Below are positions 57,164 to 64,000 of a stretch of 64,000 nt of DNA, one piece after another; position 1 is the stretch's first letter, and the number at the start of each line of letters is the position of its first letter. Origin of the DNA: Darksidea phi (taxonomy: Eukaryota; Ascomycota; Dothideomycetes; Pleosporales; Lentitheciaceae); contig JASJFT010000014.1 of assembly GCA_030770425.1 (NCBI GenBank), positions 310,001 through 374,000 on the forward strand. Reading direction: 5' to 3'. The notes under the pieces were generated by a model, which searched no databases, had not been told where the DNA came from, and worked only from the letters and a program-made list of their open reading frames with translations. Both the position numbers and the translations under genes were made by a program.

Positions 57164-59273
57164 ACGTCCATCCACCCATAACGGAGCAACCCCCATAACG
57201 GAACAAAGCACAGTTACTTCCATTTTAAAATTCAAGCACGTTATAAATATCATAATATTCCCTGGGAAAAGTACGCTAAATCTATTTCTTAAATGTTAAG
57301 GACTTACTCTGTTAAAAACTTACGCTTGTATAGACACGTTGCCTGGTTTACTAAGGGCACGTCTTTGCAGGGAACTCGAGCCTTACCTACTACAGGTCCA
57401 CTATGCAGCTTATGCCACTATCGCAACCGCTGCAACATCCATACAGAAGCCTAAGAATCTATTAGCACCGTTAGAAAGCTAAGCCCACCATGAGGCTGAA
57501 GATATCGCTCACCGTATACGGGGTCACCAACACGAGCTGGTACTTCGACAAGGAATCTTCCAATCAAAGCTAGTGGCGAAGCTTGCTAATCAAGTTGATA
57601 TAATTGGTAGACAGGCGTGTTTAACTTTAGGTGATATACAATATCTACTGAGCTTATTCTGATTAGCCCTCTGCCACGTAAGCGTCTGGCGGCATGTACG
57701 CTTATCCGTCAAATTACTTCTCATCCATTGCCTCTGCTCTATGATGCTAAACAGTCTATCAACCGCTTCCGAGTTATGGCAAAGAAACCGATTCCGGCTC
57801 TGGAGCCTACCAGCGCCGACGGACTTCTGCCCGGCCACGACATCTTTCCCACACCTAACAGCTCGTTCTATGCGACGAAGCCGTACTCAGAACTCAATTT
57901 CACTCGGTGAGAGATCCGTCTTGTCAAGGTCAGGCCTGATACCGGAGGCGGTCTTATCGAATGCACATTGCTAGAGACCCCTTTGCTCGATAAGAGAGGC
58001 CACTATACGGCTCTGCCGTATTGTGCGGGAGATCCAAACAAGGAAACCATCCTCCTCAACGGTACTCAGTTCGATATATTCGCAAACTTAAGACATGCTC
58101 TAAGGAAAGTCCGCCGCTTCTGGGGAAGTACATACAGTGACAGAGAATGCCTCCTGTGGATCGATCAGATCTGCATCAATCAAAACGACACTAAGGAGAA
58201 ATCACACCAGATACGATTCGTGCGCGAAATCTATCAGTATGCGGAGCAAGTTCTTGTTTGTCTATCTACCAAGGTCAATCCAAGAGGTATGGACTGGCTT
58301 CTCAGGCTCGTTGAGGACACTCTCTGAATGAGCATCATTTTGCGCCTCTAATAAGTAGCGAAAGTGATATATCCGACGATAAAGAAATTCCGATGGACCG
58401 ATATCGTTGGCACCGTCTTAAAACACACATTTGGGCCAATAATATGAACGAAAAGTTCATAGAAGGGTGGCTTGCATTTTATGACGTTGTTGAAGCACCC
58501 TGGTGGAATAGATCCTGGGTCTTCCAAGAGTTCATCGCCGCATCGAAAGTGTACTTCATGTACAGTGGAAAATTTGCGTCTTGGGAGACCCTTTCCCCAA
58601 TCTGGATGTCGATTTGCTCCCCGCATCGTCACCGAGTCAAAATCGGAATTCGATTCAGCAGCTCAACGTGTCCTGTTCCGTTCCTTCACATTCTCAAGAG
58701 GTTTCAATATTCTCTGCTCCAGCCTCGTTCAACATGACGACGAGTTATGGATCCTAGACGGGTCCGGAGTACCGCTGATTTTGCGCGCCCAGCAGAACTA
58801 TGGATATAATCTGGTCTCTGCTGCAGTAGTGATTATGGAAAATGTTCATAAATCTCTCGAGGATCAGTTAGCGGAGCTGGTACGGCTCGCGAAAAAAAAA
58901 AACATTGAGGTTGGCAAATCATATCAATAATCTAGTCGACGCCGTGACTGGGAATGTGGACTTCGAGGAGGCGGTGTAGTTACATAGCTCAAAAAGCTAC
59001 TTCAATATACTACAAGATGCTACAAAACTGTTTAGCCTGACAAATTAGGTGCAGCGCATTAGCATCACTAGTATGATACGCCGAGGGTGACTAGCAAAGA
59101 CACGAGCTACCGCCGCGAACGGAGCGATAGATAACATACCTAATTTTAGTGTAATTTTCCATCTAGAATTAGCTGAATAATAGGATGGTATAGTCTGCAA
59201 AGCTATGCGGCCGCGTGGGTAGTCTTGAAATGTCCGAGAAAACGATGTTGTTCCGTAATGGGTGGATGCACGT
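57164..59273. mobile_element. TA-flanked 2.1-kb inverted-repeat element carrying a HET pseudogene
   Basis: Left end ACGTCCATCCACCCATAACG and the reverse complement of the right end ACGTGCATCCACCCATTACG agree at all but two positions, and both are preceded on the outside by TA (57162-57163 and 59274-59275). The inner content is a broken HET gene plus unassigned sequence at 57290-57720. No transposase is visible, so it would be non-autonomous. The alternative is two unrelated solo ends. Confidence 0.6.
57720..58930 (+). pseudogene. HET-domain pseudogene
   Basis: The first part reads E-I-R-L-V-K-V-R-P and later L-L-W-I-D-Q-I-C-I-N-Q, the central HET motif, in one frame to 58327. A second frame from 58393 gives W-W-N-R-S-W-V-F-Q-E-F, the third HET motif. 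A TGA at 57908-57910 sits where CGA (Arg) fits, upstream of the domain, and at least two frameshifts follow. The parts before and after resemble the intact HET gene 2 kb downstream (T-R/Q-E-I-R-L-V-K-V). The intact form would trigger incompatibility cell death. Confidence 0.8.
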
Positions 59274-59866
59274 TAATACATTTCAAACTATGAAATTTAT
59301 ATTTTTAATTACTATAATTTGATTTCTGGCAGTATTATGTCCGCGTTTTAGTGCTTTATACTATTGTTATTAGTAGAGAAAGGGCTCTTCGCCCCTCCAA
59401 ATGGAGAATAAATAACAATCGAACAGCTAATACATGTCATGGAGCCTGTAACCTCTTCATATGAGGAAGGACGAGTCAATACTTAAAGAGAATGCTCTTT
59501 ACCTATCTCATTAAATTTCGTTCAAGATTTGGAAACCGCGAGAAATTTTTGTAATGCAGACCCTTTTCGCTGCTACTGTATATGTAAAAACCTTGTACAG
59601 TCTCTGTGACTAATTAGGACAAGCGAAATCTGAATATGTACATAGGATGTAGCTCCAGGCTTAGTAATACGCGGTTAGCGAGCTACGTGCAGTCAGCCGC
59701 AGCTGTTTCTACCACGAACTTTGAACCTTCCACTCTGTTCTTTGGGAAAGAGACGCACAAAAGCTCTCAAGGCGCGCACGAGTTATGCTTGCAGTAGCAT
59801 AATCGAGACCGGACGGCGGCTAGAACGAAGGATTGAGCTTTTGCGCAGCAACGGTGGTGGCGAGGA
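59274..59866. other. Upstream region of the HET-WW gene
   Basis: A/T-rich, no gene; presumed promoter. Confidence 0.45.
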
Positions 59867-62067
59867 ATGGCTGCGCCCGCAGACAACAGCGCAACGACGA
59901 CTCTTGGCTTGGGAATGTACAAATACCGACGTTTAAACCGCGGAACCCAAGAAATAAGGCTAGTGAAGGTCCTGCCAGGCCAGTTCGACGATGCATTACA
60001 GCTCGAAATTGAACATGTTCCGTTGATTGTCCCAGAACCGGCGCAAGATGAGAGACTTAGCTTCGACGAACTGGTAAAGACGTTATCAGAACCATGGGCA
60101 GCATTCAAGACGATTGAGGGAAGGTATATCTTCTACAACACGGCAACTGAACGCACACAATGGGATCATCCTGACCCAAATATTGCGCCAACTATGTATT
60201 ATTCAGACGTCATCCTTAGCCAATATCCGGATTTCACGCCTCAGTATGAGGCCCTTTCTTATGTTTGGGGTGCCGACACGACTATTACTGATGTGGAAAT
60301 CGTGGAATCTCTCAAATCAGGTGTGAGTCTACAGCCCGTGGGCGTATTACCAATACGTCCGAACCTACATCATGGTCTAAAGCATTTGCGGTACTCGGAT
60401 AAGCCTCGAACACTCTGGATCGATGCTGTATGCATTAATCAATATGATCTAGCTGAACGAAATGACGAAGTCAAGCGTATGGATAACGTCTTCAAGCTCG
60501 CATCACGAGTCGTCGTTTGGCTTGGTCTTGCATCCCCTGACGGCTCTAGTCATCATGCATTAAGACTGTTGCGTTACTTAAGTGAGCAAGTGGAGTACTC
60601 GACCTCCATGGCATTCTTCCGAGCACCCACAGCCCAGGAAATGGATTGGTACGATTACGACATACCTTTGCCTTATAACGAAAGAGACTACTCAGCGATC
60701 GAAAGAGTGCTCGAACGCTCATGGTGGGACCGGCTCTGGATATGGCAGGAAATCCATCTCGCAAACAGTCATGCGGTTTTTCAATGTGGCTCAGATTCCA
60801 TTCCATGGCCTTCCCTCCGCCGCGCCATCCTTAATCTCCGCGAGCGGATCCACCTACCTAAAAGCCCAATCGGCAAACTCCTTAATGCCCGAGTCAATCT
60901 AGCAAGGGACCACAAACATGAAGCCGTGCTCGATCTCATCTTTAAGACGCGACACGCTTTGTACACTACACCGCACGATCGCATCTTCGCTTTATTTGGC
61001 CTCTTCGACCCCAGATTCGTTGATAAGATTCGATCAGACTATTCGCTGCCGTTAGTGGACGTGTTCAAAAATGTCTGTCTTGCGATACTGCATTACTATG
61101 GACACGTAAAATTCCTGGAACACTGCGATATAGCCCAGCACACTATTGGCGATATTCCGTCTTGGTTTCCAAATTGGTCTATCTCTCCCCTGTGCGAGAA
61201 GCTAGATCTGGGCTTTGCTTCAGGGCGATCGGCAGCTAGTAACACTTTCTATCGCGTAGGTTCGGGTCTTGAGGTTAATGGGGTCATATGCGGCACCGTA
61301 CAGGGTGTAGGTCATGCAGCGCCTTTGGAAGGCGACATTAGGGCGGTCCTGCGGTCTTGGGAAGCCCGACTTTCACAAGGCAAAGAAACCAAGCAAGCGT
61401 TCGTGGCTACGCTCCTGGATGGCCTTGTAGACGAAAGATGGCCCGACCGAGGCAATTTAACGATCCAGAGAAATGTAGAGCTCTACAACAGATACATGTC
61501 CGGTGCCGAAGTCGGTGGTTTCACAGCCAGAGTCTCACGTTATGTCCGAGGCCGCTCTCTCTTCCAGACCGACTCATACATCGGGCTTAGCCCTTCATCT
61601 GCAAATATTGGTAATCACACCCTTTGAATATTCTTTAAATATATTCCAACTTCTATTATACAGGCGATGTCCTTTGTGTTATTCTAGGCTGTGGAAACCC
61701 ACTAATCCTGCGGCCTTGCGAAGACGCAACCTACCAAGTTGTTGGCCCAGTCTATGTCCATGGCTTGATGGACGGTGAAGCCCTACTGGGACCACTGCCA
61801 CCAAATTGGAAGGTTTATTACTCGATTACGAAGGGCGGATATGAAGTACAGGCATTCGAGGACGCGAACACGGGTACCGTTACGTTCGAAGACCCGCGGC
61901 TAGGATTGCTTTATAACACCGAAAGGCTCGGCCTAGGCCGTACCAATTTCGAGTTTATGATGCTTACGTATCGAGAGAGCGATGCGGCGGCATGGGGAGA
62001 TCCGCGTTTAACGAAGGAGGAACTTGACCGTAAAGGGGTGGCCATGGAGCGTATAATGTTGGTGTAG
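59867..62067 (+). CDS. HET-domain protein with embedded WW domain
   Basis: Heterokaryon-incompatibility-type protein. Exons 59867-61610 and 61664-62067, joined across a 53-nt intron, give 715 residues. The N-terminal motif E-I-R-L-V-K-V is followed by a WW domain at about 75-105 (W77, Y-I-F-Y-N, W99, closing P). HET then resumes with Y-E-A-L-S-Y-V-W-G near 128, L-W-I-D-A-V-C-I-N-Q near 184 and W-D-R-L-W-I-W-Q-E near 290. The C-terminal part has L-R-P-C...Y-V-H-G-L-M-D-G-E-A and a second, degenerate WW-like stretch (L-P-P-N-W-K-V...F-E-D-P-R). WW domains bind proline-rich ligands, so the insertion may add a sensor or partner site. No defects. Confidence 0.9.
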
Positions 62068-62579
62068 CGGTACGCAGCGAACAGGACAGAGAATGACCTC
62101 GGCACGATGTACGTAGCTAATATTCGAAATTGCCGATCATCTAGGTGGACTACCTTACGAATCTTTTCGATCTTGTCACCACGTGGTTTGTGCACCATCA
62201 ATCGCTTGGACAAATGCCTCCACCAGTTCGCTCCATAGTCATACGCACATCCTACGTAAACGACCCTTGTTGTCGAATCGCTCGGAAGGCTGCTCAAAAC
62301 AGCTCATCTGGGTTAGTACATTAAGCACCCATTCTAGCCAAACTCTATGACAACATGACAAAAAACCCTATACTCAAGCTGCATAGCGCGCCAAAATGCA
62401 TTTCTTTACGACAATGACTATATGTTCTCATGCTCATTTGCTAAGAAGAACTGGCAACATGGACATACCTGATCGCTCACAGATACCTCCAGGGATTGGA
62501 GGTGCATGGAACTGCTTTTTCCGATTCCTGATAAAGAATCATATTATCTGTAAACGAGCAAGTCATTGGCGAGTCCTAT
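62068..62579. other. Region between HET-WW gene and AA9 remnant
   Basis: No gene recognised; could hold decayed N-terminal AA9 sequence near 62400-62560, but no histidine-brace start is readable. Confidence 0.4.
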
Positions 62580-63190
62580 CAATATATGCGCAAACACAAC
62601 AACTCCAACATCCCTCTCCAAGACGTCAACTCAATGGGCATGCGCTGCAACAGTGACGGCATTTCCGGCTATCCACAGTCCCTGCGGGCGACCAACTTGA
62701 CCTCACCATTGCAGACACCTTTGGCCATCCAGGACCTCAGCAAGTGTATATATCGGAGGCTCCGGGGGGCGTGAGGGAATACGACGGGACGGGAGAGTGG
62801 GCGAAGATCTACACACTCACATATTCCTTCAATTCGAGCTATGGCTCCAACGACCGAATCCTTAAGTAGGCTACTCATCGTGCGCAAACACTCGAATTCA
62901 TAATACATGAATCAACACCAGCGGGTGAATACCTTTTGCGCGCCGAGGGCCTAGCATTACACGCGGCGCACAAAGCAAATTCTGCACAGTTTTATGTTGC
63001 ATGCGCACAAAGGTCACTGGAAACGGCAACGGACTTCCTTGGCCAACTATTCAGTTCCCGGGCGGATAAAAGTGGAACTCGACTGGCATACTCATTCCAG
63101 AATTCTGGGGCAAGGTTACAAATTATACAAGCCCAGGCCCGATGTTATGGCCTGCAGGGACGGAAGAGGATCATGTGCTGGACAGGGAAG
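62580..63190 (+). pseudogene. AA9 polysaccharide monooxygenase pseudogene
   Basis: Blocks typical of AA9 occur in order: D-V-N-S-M-G-M-R-C-N, A-G-D-Q-L-D-L-T-I-A-D, G-H-P-G-P-Q-Q-V-Y-I-S-E-A-P-G, E-Y-L-L-R-A-E-G-L-A-L-H-A-A-H, and A-Q-F-Y-V-A-C-A-Q (copper His and Tyr region). Last comes T-I-Q-F-P-G-G...W-N-S-T-G-I. They need at least one frameshift near 62675, cross a TAG at 62868, change frame again, and hit a TAA at about 63066 where Tyr is expected. The signal peptide and N-terminal His could not be found. It comes from a different AA9 subgroup than the intact gene at 39.2 kb. Confidence 0.8.
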
Positions 63191-64000
63191 TAAAAGTCTA
63201 ACGTTTTGCGAAGTCTCATTTGGCCTGGTGTAGTTGCTTGGTAGAGTTAAGATTGTTAAAGTATCGCTCTCTAAGATGCAAAGCACAATCTCAAAATTAA
63301 AGTTTTCTTGTTACAAGCTATAAATCGCGAGAAAACGGTGTATTCCACGCTTAGAGTATTCTAAAGGGTCTAGTTAATACAAACAAACTGTGCAGAGGGG
63401 GAGAAATGAGGCCCAACCAGAATACTGCAGGCGGGCCTGCATGAAAATTGAAGGGTTGCAAAATAGATAGCATAGGGCCATTCTCAAAACGCTGTTATAG
63501 TGCTGTGAGCTATAGAATCTCGAGGGATTGGTTGAGGAGTATCACGTATTGAGCTTGTACGTACAAGATCACCTCCGAGAATAGGGTAGGTAACGACTAA
63601 GAAGAGGCAGAAGAGCAAGGCTGCGGTGATGGTGCTTTCGGATATACGGATAACACGTGCTAATTTGAGCGGCCATACAGTCATAGATTGTGTGTTCCGG
63701 CTATGGTCCATTCAAACGAGGTTATTTCAAAAAGCGAAGGTTGATACCACTAAGCCAAAGGCTAGCAAAGAAAACGACCGTATCTAGTATTTCACGACTT
63801 CCTAGATTCAATCTATCCATATTCACGGAAGGTGCAAGTAGACGGCACCGGCTTCGCTAAAATCTCAAGGGCTAGGGTCGGGTTTATTCGAAGGTTGGAC
63901 ATTTGACTGTGATAGCTTTTGACTGAAGCTGCTTCGAGCAACCTGTGATCTAATCAGTACAGCTCCATCAAGAGGATTTACACATAGCTACTTACCATTC
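63191..64000. other. Right-edge region without recognisable gene
   Basis: A 75-codon minus-strand ORF at 63484-63711 has one hydrophobic segment but no family character. Nothing else seen. Confidence 0.35.

Noticed and set aside
63484..63711. 75-codon ORF with one hydrophobic segment near the right edge
   Set aside because: Too short, no family character and no splice extension visible.

Overview
The window is nuclear DNA of a filamentous ascomycete (Pezizomycotina). The evidence is short introns of about 47-116 nt with GT-AG borders and CTGAC/CTAAC-like branch points, a non-reducing iterative polyketide synthase, Chs7, AA9 polysaccharide monooxygenases, HET, NACHT and WD40 genes, and pogo/Fot1-type transposons whose stop codons look like repeat-induced point mutation (RIP). 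A Dothideomycete-like genome would fit, but I cannot place the species. I saw no convincing tRNA, rRNA or CRISPR array. A 10-N gap lies at 21212-21221.

Layout. 1-6.9 kb: two large multipass membrane proteins of unknown function, the first cut by the left edge, and an HSL-type esterase. 7.2-16.2 kb: a two-gene secondary-metabolism unit on the minus strand. It holds a SAT-KS-AT-PT-ACP-CMeT-TE polyketide synthase and, 106 bp downstream, a complete kynureninase. 16.5-22.8 kb: a decayed stretch with remnants of a rhodopsin-like membrane protein, an MFS pump, a purine permease and a GNAT acetyltransferase. One intact secreted-protein gene and an almost pure A/T block with the gap also lie here. 23-27.1 kb: housekeeping genes, dihydroxyacetone kinase and the chitin-synthase chaperone Chs7. 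28-34.2 kb: a NACHT pseudogene running straight into a pogo-type transposase, then a stand-alone myosin-V tail (DIL) gene joined to a fragment of a WD40 protein. 35.3-42.3 kb: a small unknown gene, a perfect TA-flanked fold-back MITE, an ankyrin fragment, an intact AA9 gene and an F-box-like gene. 42.5-57 kb: a repeat-rich island with a vWA plus papain-like protease gene carrying a one-base frameshift, a fold-back element, a HET-NACHT-WD40 (HNWD) gene with 13 near-identical WD repeats, a RIP-mutated Fot1-like transposon and a repeated coiled-coil gene. 57-64 kb: a HET pseudogene inside a TA-flanked pair of inverted repeats, an intact HET gene with an embedded WW domain, and an AA9 pseudogene.

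How the parts relate. The PKS and kynureninase look like the core of a small biosynthetic cluster; the PKS should make a C-methylated aromatic acid, and the kynureninase could supply anthranilate. The right half is rich in non-self-recognition genes (HNWD, HET-WW, NACHT, HET remnant, vWA-protease) interleaved with inverted-repeat elements. Nonsense changes there are mostly C-to-T or G-to-A in CpA context, and two catalytic Asp of one transposase have become Asn, which points to RIP. Exon borders were worked out by hand from frame continuity and splice signals.
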